Below, one piece after another: positions 1 to 8,222 of a DNA stretch of 64,000 bases. The notes under the pieces were generated by a model. The model was not told the DNA's origin, did not search any database, and saw only the letters and a list, made by a program, of their open reading frames with translations. Source of the stretch: DASPPM01 sp052143835. GTDB taxonomy: Bacteria > Pseudomonadota > Alphaproteobacteria > JACZXZ01. Numbering within the stretch: the stretch's first letter is position 1; each line of letters starts with the position of its first letter. The position numbers were made by a program, and so were the translations under genes. The stretch spans positions 29,619-93,618 of the forward strand of contig JBKQRV010000027.1 in NCBI GenBank assembly GCA_052143835.1. Direction: 5' to 3'.

Positions 1-130
1 ATAGTCAAGGGGTTTCGCTCTCCCTGTTGGTAGTGACGCGCTTCGTCACCGGACTGTAACGGCGGGCCGGACCCCGGCGTGAGAGGCCGGCAAGCCCCGG
101 GTCGCCCGGTAAAAGTTGTAGCGGCAGGCG

Positions 131-139
131 TGCTATAAT
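131..139 (+). promoter_or_regulatory. extended -10 promoter element upstream of the GAF/HD-GYP gene
   Basis: A perfect TATAAT at 134-139 is preceded by TG one base away (TGcTATAAT), which is the extended -10 form. No -35 hexamer lies at the usual 16-18 base spacing, as expected when the extended -10 compensates. Initiation near 145-147 would leave an untranslated leader of about 60-80 bases before the ATG candidates at 204 and 228. This is a sequence match only. Confidence 0.45.
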
Positions 140-227
140 CTTTAAAATGAGTTGAAATCGCTGTAGAAATGCTGGTTTGGGGCCGCTCAGAGCCGTGCCT
201 TCGATGGCGGCTGGGAAAGCCAAGACC

Positions 228-1889
228 ATGGCCAATGATCAGGCAAGCGTTGCGGTGGCGGAGAGGCAAGCGGCGGCCGACATCGCCGGCGAGCTCAAGG
301 AGCTCGTCGATCTCGGCATCGCGCTCTCCGCCGAGCGGAACCACGAGCGCCTCCTCGAGCGCATCGTCTGCGGCGCCATGTCGATTGCCAAGGCGGACGG
401 CGGCACGCTTTACCTGCGCACCGAGGACGATACCTTGCGCTTCGTCATTCTGCGCAACGACATGCTCGAGATCGCGATCGGCGGCACCACGGGAAAGCCG
501 ATCAATTTCCCGGCGCTGCAGCTTTACCACGACGCCGCGCGCACCGAGCCCAACCACAATCAGGTCGCGACCCATGTGGCGCATACCGGCGCCACGATCA
601 ACATCGGCGATGCCTATCACGCCGAAGGTTTCGATTTCTCCGGCACGCGCAAGTTCGACGAGAGCACGGGCTATCGCTCGGAAAGCTTTCTCACCGTGCC
701 GCTCAAGAACCACAAAGGGGAGGTCACCGGGGTCCTGCAGCTCATCAACGCGCTCGACCCCGCAACTCGCCGGGTCATTCCGTTCGGCAGCGCCATCGTC
801 CCGGTGATCGAATCGCTCGGCAGCCAGGCGGCCGTGGCGCTGGAGAACCAGCAGCTCATCGAGGCGGAGCGCGCGCTCTTCGACTCCTTCATCCATATGA
901 TGGCGGGTGCGGTCGACGCCAAGTCGCCTTACACAGGCGGCCACTGCCAACGCGTGCCGATGCTGACCCACATGCTGGTCGAGGCGGCCTGCGAAGCGAA
1001 GGACGGACCGTTCGCCGGTTTCAAACTCTCCGACGAGCAATTGTACGAAATCCGCGTCGCGGCAGGCCTCCACGACGTCGGCAAGGTGGTGACGCCGGTC
1101 CACATCATGGACAAGGCGACCAAGCTCGAGAAAATCTGCGACCGGATCGACGAGATCCGCGCGCGCGCCGAGGTCATCTGCCGCGATATCGATCTCGCCC
1201 ACCGTGACCGCCTCGCCGCCGGCGGCGACCCCGCAGCGCTGGCGGCCGAGCGCGAAGCGGCCATCGCCGCGCTTCGGGACGACGTCAAGGCGCTGGCCGA
1301 GTGCAACATCGGGGGCGAGTACCTCTCCGATGCGACGGTCGCGCGCATACGCGGGATCGCGAAGCGCCGGTGGAGCCTGGACGGCGAGGAGCGTCCCTTC
1401 CTTAGCGACGACGAGGTGGAGAACCTCACGATTCGCCGCGGTACCTTGAACGAGGCCGACCGTAAGATCATCAACGACCATATCGTGCTGACGATCCAGA
1501 TGCTGGAGGCACTGCCGTTCCCCAAGCATCTGCGGCGCGTGCCGGAGATCGCGGGCGGCCACCACGAGAAGATGGACGGTACGGGCTATCCCAAGGGCCT
1601 CAAGCGCGAGCAGATGTCGATCCCCGCGCGCATGATGGGCGTCGCCGACGTGTTCGAGGCGCTCACCGCCTGCGACCGCCCTTATAAAAAGCCGAAAACG
1701 CTCTCGGAGTCGCTCTCCATCATGCGCGCCATGTGCGAGAACCGCCATCTCGACCCGGACATCTTCCGGCTCATGGTCAAGTCGGGCATCTATCGGAGCT
1801 ACGCCGAGCGCTTCCTGCTGAAAGAGCAAATCGACGCGGTGGACGAGGCCCCTCTTCTCCGCGAAGGCGGTGCAAGCCCGCGCACTTAG
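228..1889 (+). CDS. GAF domain / HD-GYP cyclic-di-GMP phosphodiesterase
   Basis: About 553 aa from ATG 228. The same frame extends upstream to ATG 204 and TTG 177, so the N-terminus is uncertain. Residues ~25-195 form a GAF sensor domain ending in a helical linker (AVALENQQLIEAERALF). The rest is an HD-GYP phosphodiesterase that would hydrolyse cyclic-di-GMP: metal-ligand His239 (GGHCQR), HDVGK at 282-286, HHEKMDGTGYP from 445 with GYP at 453-455, then ARMMGVADVFEALT. All core metal and substrate motifs are intact, so activity is expected. The oddity is the distance from HD to HHE, about 160 residues against roughly 55-60 normally. The extra ~100 residues are charged and helical (CDRIDEIRARAEVICRD onward). 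No transmembrane segment is visible, so the protein is cytosolic. It is followed by a palindromic repeat and stands alone. Confidence 0.9.
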   Translation: MANDQASVAVAERQAAADIAGELKELVDLGIALSAERNHERLLERIVCGAMSIAKADGGTLYLRTEDDTLRFVILRNDMLEIAIGGTTGKPINFPALQLYHDAARTEPNHNQVATHVAHTGATINIGDAYHAEGFDFSGTRKFDESTGYRSESFLTVPLKNHKGEVTGVLQLINALDPATRRVIPFGSAIVPVIESLGSQAAVALENQQLIEAERALFDSFIHMMAGAVDAKSPYTGGHCQRVPMLTHMLVEAACEAKDGPFAGFKLSDEQLYEIRVAAGLHDVGKVVTPVHIMDKATKLEKICDRIDEIRARAEVICRDIDLAHRDRLAAGGDPAALAAEREAAIAALRDDVKALAECNIGGEYLSDATVARIRGIAKRRWSLDGEERPFLSDDEVENLTIRRGTLNEADRKIINDHIVLTIQMLEALPFPKHLRRVPEIAGGHHEKMDGTGYPKGLKREQMSIPARMMGVADVFEALTACDRPYKKPKTLSESLSIMRAMCENRHLDPDIFRLMVKSGIYRSYAERFLLKEQIDAVDEAPLLREGGASPRT

Positions 1890-1909
1890 GGCAGCGCGTC
1901 GCCGCGAAT

Positions 1910-2078
1910 GTCCTGGCTCTGAAATTCACCACGTCAGGAGAACACTCGTCATTGCGAGGCGCCCGAAGGGCGACGAAGCAATCCAGAAACGGTTTCATCC
2001 AACGTCCCGCCCCGGCGTACGCCGGGGTTCGCTGCGCTCGCAATGACGCTTATTTCCGGGTGCGACGAACTTCCGAAT
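1910..2078. repeat. dispersed palindromic repeat, family A, copy 1
   Basis: An approximately 169-base element. Its core carries CGTCATTGCGAG (1947-1958) and the inverse CTCGCAATGACG (2037-2048). The outer arms are GTCCTGGCTCTGAAATTCAC on the left and GACGAACTTCCGAAT on the right. A second copy lies at 12656-12815 in the opposite orientation and matches in arms and core. It fills the gap between two converging genes and has no coding potential. Elements with this CGTCATTGCGAG core are common in alphaproteobacterial genomes and are read here as non-autonomous, MITE/REP-like repeats. Confidence 0.8.
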
Positions 2079-2085
2079 ATCGTCG

Positions 2086-2670
2086 TTAATTCTGCTTGGA
2101 ACCCAGCCCCAGGCTCTTGATGTCGCCGTTGATCTCGCCGCCCTCTTCGATCTCGAGCCGGCCATAGCGGATGGTCCCGCTTACCTGTCCCGTGCTGTGG
2201 ATCAGGAGATTCTCGCGCACGGTGAGCGAGCCCTCATAGTGGCCCGAGACCTCGGCGCTTTCGATTTCTGCGGCTCCCTTGAAGGTGCCGCTTTCGGCAA
2301 TCTCGATGGTGTGGCACTCCTGCAGCTCCGCCTCGACGCGCCCCTCGACGATGAGGCGGTCGCATGAGGCGATCTTGCCGTTGAGCGAGATGTCGCGGCC
2401 GACGATCAGTTTCTTGCTCTCGGGTTTGGCCGCCGGCGCCGGGAGGGTGGCCTCCAGCCTTCGCGCCGGGTTGGGAATCTCGATCACCCGTCGGTAGGGT
2501 TCCGCCCCCGGACGCACCGGCTGAAACGGCTTATTGGCCATCTCGGCGCTCTCCAAGCCCGGCGGCCGGGCCTGAGGTGCTGCGGCTGTGGCGCCGCCGC
2601 CGCGTGGATTCGCTTCGTCCCTCGAGGTCTTGGCGCCGACGTCCTCGTCCGAACCCTTGCGCTTGAACAT
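2086..2670 (-). CDS. bactofilin (polymer-forming cytoskeletal protein)
   Basis: 194 aa. The central part (~residues 85-185) is a bactofilin / DUF583 beta-helix: repeated short beta strands such as VGRDISLNGKIASCDRLIVE and EVSGHYEGSLTVRENLLI, each rung rich in Gly and small hydrophobics. The N-terminal ~80 residues are Pro/Ala-rich and disordered, and the C-terminal tail is short, which is the standard bactofilin layout. Bactofilins self-assemble without nucleotide into membrane-associated filaments that scaffold cell-shape or peptidoglycan factors. No M23 peptidase is adjacent, although one often accompanies bactofilin genes. The ATG at 2670 (MFKRKG) is the natural start. Confidence 0.9.
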   Translation of the reverse strand: MFKRKGSDEDVGAKTSRDEANPRGGGATAAAPQARPPGLESAEMANKPFQPVRPGAEPYRRVIEIPNPARRLEATLPAPAAKPESKKLIVGRDISLNGKIASCDRLIVEGRVEAELQECHTIEIAESGTFKGAAEIESAEVSGHYEGSLTVRENLLIHSTGQVSGTIRYGRLEIEEGGEINGDIKSLGLGSKQN

Positions 2671-2894
2671 TGCTCATTTCCCCTTTGCCGTTTGACACTC
2701 CCGCGCCCGCTCGCCCTTGCCCAGCGGGAACTGCCGCGGCGTATTGCGTTGTTTATTTTTGAAAATCTGCCGCGTGATGCCAAGCGATGAAAGGGACAAA
2801 ATTGAGACCGGCGCGGGCCGCCAAATCGACCCTCGCGGCATCGCTCGAAGCGGAGATCCCGAGATCGGACGCCGTGCCTCGCGCGAAGAGCACT

Positions 2895-3308
2895 TCACTG
2901 CCGCCGCCGCATCCTTTCGCGCTGTTCTTCCATCAGCTCCTGCACCTTGCGCTGCTCCCAATCGCGGCTCGTCCACGGCAGCATCTCGTAAGCGTACGCC
3001 GCATGCAGGCCGACGAAGAGACCCCAGCCCAGGAGGACCTGGTAGAACCAGGGGTCTCCCGGCGTGGAAACATCGATCAGCAGAAGCAGGATGTTGACGA
3101 TCGCGAAGAGCGAGAGATGGGTGTAGAAGAGACGCAGCGATTTGACCCGACGCCAAGCCCACTGCTCAAGCTCGGCCTCGCGCGCGGCCTCGCGGGCGCC
3201 GATGCCCGGTGCGATCTCGATGGGCTCGCTGCCCGTGCCCCTGCTGTGTTGGTTTGCCGCCATCCCGCCGTTCCCGTGCCGCCCGTCCCGCTCGGCGGAC
3301 GGCATCAT
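2895..3308 (-). CDS. 2TM-domain small membrane protein
   Basis: 137 aa. A charged N-terminal third leads into two closely spaced hydrophobic helices (~residues 62-82, LFAIVNILLLLI, and ~92-108, VLLGWGLFVGLHAAYAYEM), then a strongly basic amphipathic tail ending RERMRRRQ. This matches the 2TM-domain family (PF13239 type), often found fused to histidine kinases or as free small proteins of unknown role. The start could be Met1 (3308) or Met16 (3263), and neither has a clear ribosome-binding site. It lies downstream of and co-directional with the copD-type gene but ~30 bases apart, so it could be the tail of that transcript. Confidence 0.7.
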   Translation of the reverse strand: MMPSAERDGRHGNGGMAANQHSRGTGSEPIEIAPGIGAREAAREAELEQWAWRRVKSLRLFYTHLSLFAIVNILLLLIDVSTPGDPWFYQVLLGWGLFVGLHAAYAYEMLPWTSRDWEQRKVQELMEEQRERMRRRQ

Positions 3309-3341
3309 GCTAACACGTCGCGGCTGCCATCGCGAGCCGGC

Positions 3342-5411
3342 TCAATGCGCGTGCTCCGCAGTGGGAGGCGGACGCTTGGGCTCGCGATCGAGTGCCGCAA
3401 TTTCCCGCGCGAGCGCCGCCAGATTCCCCCACCCGGTCTCCTGGCCCGGGATCCAGCGCGCGCGCAGATAACCGGCCCGGTCGATCAGAAACTCCATGTG
3501 GGCCGGTAAGGGCAATACGCCTTCCGGGCCCGGAACCCTGCGGAAGAGGCTGTAGGCCGCGACCGCATCGGGGTTGGGCTCGGCTAGAATGGGGGAAAAG
3601 GAGCTCGCGCCTGCTTGCGACGGGAGTGCCCCCTCGATCGGCAAGGCCACAATCTCGACCCCTTCGCGCGCGAATGCGGGCGCTGCTGCGGCAAGTGCGG
3701 TGAGGCGGGGGGCCGACTCGGGCAAGGTGTAGAGAACCAGGAGCACGACCGCCTTGCCCCGCTCGCTCGCGAGCGTCTGCTGCTCGCGGCCGGGGAGCTG
3801 GAAGGTGAAGTTGGGTGCCTGCACGGGCCGGAACGGCTCGACGTCGGCGGTCATGCCGTTCGCCGCCTCGGCATCGGACTGGGCGCGGAGGAAGGCGATC
3901 ACGTCCCAGCGCTCGCTCTCGCCGAGGCTTTGCGCGAAGGGCGGCATCGCACCGTCAGCGCTGCCGCTGCCGATCCACCAGAAGAGCGTGCCGACGCCCG
4001 CGTGGAAGAGATGCGCATCGGTGAGATCGCTGGGCTTGACCGAACGTGAGTCGGCGGCGGGGCCGTCGCCGTAGCCATAGGGACCATGGCAGGCGGCACA
4101 ATTGCCTTGATAGACCGCAAGCCCGCGGGCGATGGCGCCTGCATCATAGGGAACGGGGGAGCGGTAGTAACTCGTCGGATAGGCGGCAACGAGAAATTGC
4201 GGCCCGACGAGTGCGAGGGCGAGAGCGAGGACGAGCACGCCCGCGGCGCTGCGCCACCAGATCCGGCTGATGAGCCCCAAGAGCACGCACGCCACGCCGA
4301 CGAGGGCCAGGCAACCGGCAAGCATCAGGACCGCCTCGCCATGGTGCGAGAGACTTGGGCTGCCCGGGGCGAGGCGGTAGGGAAACGGCCAGTCGGGTTG
4401 CTGGTGGGCGGCCGGCGTGGTGCCGACGAGCGCGCCCACGAGGACGACGATCCCGATCCCGAGGGCGGTCTCGATGAAGGCATTGCGGCGCAGCGACCAG
4501 AGCGCTGCCTCCTTGGCGCGACGCGGCCCCTCGGCCACGACGAGCCCCGGCATCAGGCGCCAACGATTGATCGCGGCAAAGCTCACCATGGCAAGGAGGA
4601 GCGTGAGCTTGCACATGAGGATGCAGCCGTAGTTGGTGCCGACGAGGGCGGGGATGCTGCCGACGAGAAACCAGCTGTTGACGAGCCCGGTCAGCACGAG
4701 CGTCGCGACACTCGCGAAGCCGAGGGTGGAGAAGCGCGGGGTGGCCGCCTGCGCGACGCGAAGCCAGCCGCGCGTCTCGTGCCCGTCCGACTGGGAGAGG
4801 AGAAAGACCAGGCCGGGCAGGGCGCCGAGCCAGGCACCGGCCGCGAGGACGTGGAGCATGTCGGCGCTGAGATGGATCGCGCCGGCAGCCCCGCTCTCAT
4901 CACCCGCGTGACCGGCGTAGCCTATGCTCGCGAGAAAGAAAGCCGCGAGCGCAAGTCCTAACGCCGCGGCTCGCCTCGGGCCGAAGGCGCCCGAACGGTG
5001 CCACTCTAAGGCGAGAAACGCGGCGAGGCAGGCTGCCGTCGCCGTGCGCGCGAGCCAGAGGCCGCCGAATTTCGTTCGGGTCACGACCAGCGCCAGGAGA
5101 TGCGGATCGAGAGCCGCACCAAGGGGGCGGCCGCTCATGCTCGCGCCAAGGAGCCAGAGCCAGAGGAGGGCGGTCACGATTGCAGCGGCGAGCCCGGCCG
5201 CGGCGAGGCGAAAGAGGAAACGCTCGAGCCTTGCTCGCTCGGCCTCGACGCGACCGGCGGCCGTCGCCCGGCCCGCGGCCGTCGCCCGGCCCGCGGCCGC
5301 CACGGCCGGTCGCGCCACCACAATGAGAAAGACGAGGCTGCCAAAGAGCAGCAAGGCACTCCCATAGTGGACCGCCCTTACGGCGGCGCTCAGGACGAGA
5401 AGCAAATCCAT
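3342..5411 (-). CDS. copD: CopD-type copper membrane protein fused to cytochrome c and SCO/thioredoxin-like domain
   Basis: 689 aa from ATG 5411. Residues 1-~330 are a polytopic CopD domain (PF05425 type) with about eight helices, starting LLLVLSAAVRAVHYGSALLL and carrying membrane His/Met residues. A further pair of helices follows. Next is a class I cytochrome c domain with CAACH at 438-442 and a distal Met ligand in DGAMPPFAQ. The C-terminal ~160 residues resemble a periplasmic SCO/peroxiredoxin-fold domain (PNFTFQLPGREQQTLASERG), but the CxxxC copper site is replaced by TLPESAPRL. It probably moves or oxidises copper at the inner membrane. copC lies 28 bases upstream in the same direction. 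The N-terminal loop contains a tandem 18-base repeat encoding AAGRAT units. Confidence 0.85.
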   Translation of the reverse strand: MDLLLVLSAAVRAVHYGSALLLFGSLVFLIVVARPAVAAAGRATAAGRATAAGRVEAERARLERFLFRLAAAGLAAAIVTALLWLWLLGASMSGRPLGAALDPHLLALVVTRTKFGGLWLARTATAACLAAFLALEWHRSGAFGPRRAAALGLALAAFFLASIGYAGHAGDESGAAGAIHLSADMLHVLAAGAWLGALPGLVFLLSQSDGHETRGWLRVAQAATPRFSTLGFASVATLVLTGLVNSWFLVGSIPALVGTNYGCILMCKLTLLLAMVSFAAINRWRLMPGLVVAEGPRRAKEAALWSLRRNAFIETALGIGIVVLVGALVGTTPAAHQQPDWPFPYRLAPGSPSLSHHGEAVLMLAGCLALVGVACVLLGLISRIWWRSAAGVLVLALALALVGPQFLVAAYPTSYYRSPVPYDAGAIARGLAVYQGNCAACHGPYGYGDGPAADSRSVKPSDLTDAHLFHAGVGTLFWWIGSGSADGAMPPFAQSLGESERWDVIAFLRAQSDAEAANGMTADVEPFRPVQAPNFTFQLPGREQQTLASERGKAVVLLVLYTLPESAPRLTALAAAAPAFAREGVEIVALPIEGALPSQAGASSFSPILAEPNPDAVAAYSLFRRVPGPEGVLPLPAHMEFLIDRAGYLRARWIPGQETGWGNLAALAREIAALDREPKRPPPTAEHAH
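5263..5304. repeat. tandem 18-base repeat inside copD-type gene
   Basis: The unit ggccgtcgcccggcccgc occurs twice in direct succession with a partial third. It translates on the minus strand into successive AAGRAT blocks in the first periplasmic or cytoplasmic loop of the CopD domain. The unit is a multiple of three, so copy-number change keeps the frame. Ends are approximate. Confidence 0.7.
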
Positions 5412-5439
5412 TTTATGCTTCCTCGGCCGCCTTTGCCGC

Positions 5440-5811
5440 TCACGGTGCTATTTGGATGGGAAAACTCCCGCTCGTCGTGTGGGTGTCGACCGAGGTGACC
5501 CGCCACATCACCTTGTAGGTGCCGGGAGCAAGGGGCGGAAGCGAGACCTTGAGCAGCTTGCGATCCTGGGCGTCGACGGAGGCGTCGCCCTTATCGACCT
5601 GCTTGCCGCTCGCGTCCACGACCTTGACGGTACTGAACGCGGGCTCGAGCTCCTGGGTAAACCATAAGCGCAGCTCGGGCGGAGAGCCGTGGCTCGTGCT
5701 GCCGACCGCCGGCAGCGCATGGTCGAGGAAGGCGTGGGCCAATGCCGCGGCCGCACCCGAGGCGAGTAGGGCGGTGACGAGCAAGAGAGAATAGATGTGG
5801 CGCATGGTCAT
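5440..5811 (-). CDS. copC: CopC-like periplasmic copper-binding protein
   Basis: 123 aa. A signal peptide (MRHIYSLLLVTALLASGAAA) cleaves just before HAFLDHALPAVGS. This leaves a His at or near the mature N-terminus, the Cu(II) brace position of CopC proteins. The C-terminal VMWRVTSVDTHTTSGSF is the CopC signature containing the second His ligand set. The Met-rich Cu(I) loop of Pseudomonas CopC is absent, so this is a Cu(II)-only type. It is a single immunoglobulin-like fold of normal length. It lies directly upstream of the CopD fusion on the same strand and would hand copper to it. Starts at 5811 (MTM) or 5805 are both possible. Confidence 0.88.
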   Translation of the reverse strand: MTMRHIYSLLLVTALLASGAAAALAHAFLDHALPAVGSTSHGSPPELRLWFTQELEPAFSTVKVVDASGKQVDKGDASVDAQDRKLLKVSLPPLAPGTYKVMWRVTSVDTHTTSGSFPIQIAP

Positions 5812-5851
5812 TTCCCGAATGGAGGTTTGCCGGATGCTGGGAAGAGGCGGC

Positions 5852-6835
5852 TCATCGCTGCCCCCACAAATCCGTATTGAACAACCGCTTTCCGAGGCTC
5901 TCGGGGAAGATATCGTCGAGGAAGAGGTGGAACTGGGCGATGACTCCGGTGCCCTGGGATTGCCGCGTCGCGGCGTTGGCCGGAATCATTGCCTCGATGC
6001 CGACTTGCCAGGTATCGGCTTCATAGAGCACGCCGGGCGAGATGGTGCCGGTGGTGGGACCGATCTGCGGCGTGGATAAGGAGACCTCGACCAACGGTAC
6101 CAACCGGGTGAAGAACGCGGGGATGTCCAGCGCCTTCACATGCTGCTGCAAATAGGGCATCGAATATTGCACCGAGAAGGCGTAAGCCCATAGGTTGGGG
6201 CTGGTGCTGGGCCAGTCGGAGACCTGGTAGCCGAGTTCGACCGTGACGGCGAGCGGGCGCAAATAGCCGATCGGCAGATCGCCCAAACCCTTTCCGGCAT
6301 AGAGGGTCGGCGTCGTGCTGCTTACCGCGGCGATCACGCCCGCGTTAATGAGCCGGCTTGACCCCGTCCCGGCGAAGTCGCGGATCACGCCCACCGAGAC
6401 CATGAATTCATGGGGCTCGCTGCAGGGAAGCTCGTCCTTGAGCGTGAGGGTGAAGTTGTCCCAGCCGTTCAGGTTCTGCCCCGCGCCATAGCGCGTGTAG
6501 TAGTCGTCATTGAAGGCGAAGCCGAGATCCTTGGTGATCGTCTTGTCCCATTCGAATCCGTAATCGATGCTTCTGCCCGACGGATTCCCGCCGCCGGCGG
6601 GTATCGGCGTGTACAGAATGGTCGGCAGCGACAATTCGTCGCCTACGCCCGGATCGTCCATCACCAGGGTGGCGGGGAAGACGCGGTCGCCGCAGACGGC
6701 GTGGGCGAGCGCTTGCGGGGGTGCGGTGATGATGAGTGCCAAGGAGGCCGCGAGCAGGGCGAGGGCGCGCGCGGCGACCGAGGGTGCCGACGCATGCCGG
6801 CACCGCGTAAGCGGGTCTCTTGAGGCGGACAGCAT
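5852..6835 (-). CDS. secreted protein of unknown function in the copper cluster, possibly outer-membrane beta-barrel
   Basis: About 327 aa from ATG 6835, chosen because GGGAGAAAAG sits just upstream. The longer in-frame extension to 7258 is antisense-like low-complexity sequence and overlaps another gene. A signal peptide (SVAARALALLAASLALIITA) is followed by HAVCGDRVFPATLVMDDPG. The remainder alternates polar and hydrophobic residues, is Gly/Asn/Tyr-rich and contains strand-like segments (FNDDYYTRYGAG, AVTVELGYQVSDWP). It ends in a hydrophobic/aromatic stretch (FNTDLWGQR), as an outer-membrane barrel might. No enzyme motif is recognised. Its position beside copC/copD and a Cys/His-rich small protein suggests metal resistance or uptake, but that is inference from context only. 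Confidence 0.7.
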   Translation of the reverse strand: MLSASRDPLTRCRHASAPSVAARALALLAASLALIITAPPQALAHAVCGDRVFPATLVMDDPGVGDELSLPTILYTPIPAGGGNPSGRSIDYGFEWDKTITKDLGFAFNDDYYTRYGAGQNLNGWDNFTLTLKDELPCSEPHEFMVSVGVIRDFAGTGSSRLINAGVIAAVSSTTPTLYAGKGLGDLPIGYLRPLAVTVELGYQVSDWPSTSPNLWAYAFSVQYSMPYLQQHVKALDIPAFFTRLVPLVEVSLSTPQIGPTTGTISPGVLYEADTWQVGIEAMIPANAATRQSQGTGVIAQFHLFLDDIFPESLGKRLFNTDLWGQR

Positions 6836-6897
6836 TTCTTTTCTCCCAATCGAGGTGAGCGAGCGGCCGCGCGAGCGGATCGCCGGCGGTCGCGGGG

Positions 6898-7311
6898 TCA
6901 GCCTCGGGTGGGAGGGGCTCTTGGCTGGGCTTGTAAGGACTGCTCGACGTGTTTTCCGTCGACGCGTGGCGCAGGCGTGGGCTGCGCGGTCCCGGGCGTG
7001 GCTGGCAGGAGTGCTATCGTGGCCGGGGCAAGGGATGCCGAGACGATCGGTACCGTCCGGCAGATCGGGCACTCGTGCTGGCTCGCGGCGTGGTGGCGAT
7101 GGTCCGAGGAAGCGGGGCCTGCCGCGCCATCTTGACCCGCCGCGGCGCAAAGCGCGGGAGATGCGGCGGCACTCCAGCCTTGCGGGAGATGAGCGCTCGT
7201 CAGGATGATTTGGAAGAAGAGGGCGGCGACGGCAAGCCAGCCCACGTCGTGCCGCCATGCGACCAAGCGGCCCGCCCTACGCCGGCTTGTGCCTAAGCTG
7301 CGGAGGCGCAA
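6898..7311 (-). CDS. DUF2946-like His/Cys-bearing small membrane protein
   Basis: 137 aa if the TTG at 7311 is used; no ATG or GTG is available nearby, so the start is uncertain. One N-terminal membrane segment (VGWLAVAALFFQIILTSAH) precedes a loop containing SDHRHHAASQHECPICR. This is a metal-binding-looking His cluster plus CPIC motif, the hallmark of DUF2946 proteins, which occur beside copper and TonB-receptor genes. The C-terminus is Pro/Ala-rich. It sits first in the minus-strand copper cluster (this gene, secreted protein, copC, copD fusion). A chaperone or sensor role for copper is inferred, not shown. Confidence 0.6.
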   Translation of the reverse strand: MRLRSLGTSRRRAGRLVAWRHDVGWLAVAALFFQIILTSAHLPQGWSAAASPALCAAAGQDGAAGPASSDHRHHAASQHECPICRTVPIVSASLAPATIALLPATPGTAQPTPAPRVDGKHVEQSLQAQPRAPPTRG

Positions 7312-7588
7312 ATCCGTCTCCCCCGGCGCGACCCCGGCCTTGAGCGAAGGCCGAGCCGTCCCCGCTTCTCAATAGTCTAGCGCGGGCAAATATTCCATGG
7401 CCGCTCGCGAAACTGTTACCGCCGGGGGATATTTCCTAGAGCCGGTCGACCGGCAGCTTGCGGTAGACGACGCCGTTCGACTCCGCGGGCGGCATGATGC
7501 CTGCGCGCGCAATCCCATCGACAGGGCAGGGCGGAGATGGTCGAATGCGGCCGCCACTCGCACATGCCGCACGAGGGAGGAAATTGCG

Positions 7589-8209
7589 ATGATTGAGCTC
7601 TACACCGCCGCGACCGGCAATGGCCGGCGCGCGACGCTCATGCTCGAGGAGTGCGGGCTTGCCTATCACGCCCACAAGATCGAGATTGGCAAGGGTGCCA
7701 ACAAGCCGGCCGAATTCCTCAAGCTCAACCCCCAGGGGACCGTGCCGGTGATCGTCGATCCCGACGGGCCAGGCGGCAAGCCGGTCGTGCTCAATCAATC
7801 GGGCGCCATCTTGCTCTATCTCGCCGAGAAGACCGGGAAACTCGTGCCGAGGGACCCGGCCGCGCGCGCGCTCACCCATCAGTGGATGATGCTGTCGCTC
7901 ACCGACATAGCCCCGGCCAGCAGCGGAATCTTCTACGCGACGATGATCCTGCCGGAAAAGCCGTCGGTGGCGGCGAGCTTCTTCGAGACGCGCTTCCTCG
8001 ATCTTTGCCGCGTCGTCGATCGCCGGCTTGGTGCTGCCGCCTATCTCGCGGGCAGCGAGCTGAGCATAGCGGATGTGGCGCTTTACCCCGTCATCGCGGC
8101 GCGCCAGGCGGTGGTAGAGAAGGCCGAGGGCCTAGGCAATCTCAAGCGTTGGGCTGCGGCACTCGCAGCCCGCCCCGCCGTTGGGCGCGCCCTCAGGGTC
8201 GCGGCCTGA
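7589..8209 (+). CDS. glutathione S-transferase family protein
   Basis: 206 aa from ATG 7589, preceded by GAGGGAGG at ideal spacing. The frame upstream to 7397 is discarded. The N-terminal thioredoxin-like GSH-binding domain begins IELYTAATGNGRRATLMLEECGL. The cis-Pro is in QGTVPVIVD and the Ser of LNQSGAILLYLAEKTG contacts the gamma-glutamyl group. The C-terminal helical domain carries the N-capping box SELSIADVALYPV. The NGRRATLML layout resembles YfcG/YghU-like or Nu-class GSTs, which often act as disulfide reductases or thiol peroxidases. Cytosolic. The next gene starts 13 bases downstream and is likely co-transcribed. Confidence 0.9.
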   Translation: MIELYTAATGNGRRATLMLEECGLAYHAHKIEIGKGANKPAEFLKLNPQGTVPVIVDPDGPGGKPVVLNQSGAILLYLAEKTGKLVPRDPAARALTHQWMMLSLTDIAPASSGIFYATMILPEKPSVAASFFETRFLDLCRVVDRRLGAAAYLAGSELSIADVALYPVIAARQAVVEKAEGLGNLKRWAAALAARPAVGRALRVAA

Positions 8210-8222
8210 GGGCCGTCCGACC

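Noticed and set aside
177..807. Overlapping plus-strand ORFs inside the GAF/HD-GYP gene (212-residue frame from 169)
   Set aside because: Arg/Ser/Pro-rich shadow translation of the real frame in GC-rich DNA.
6836..7258. N-terminal extension of the secreted copper-cluster protein to 7258
   Set aside because: Overlaps the DUF2946-like gene in another frame, is low-complexity, and the ribosome site before ATG 6835 fits better.
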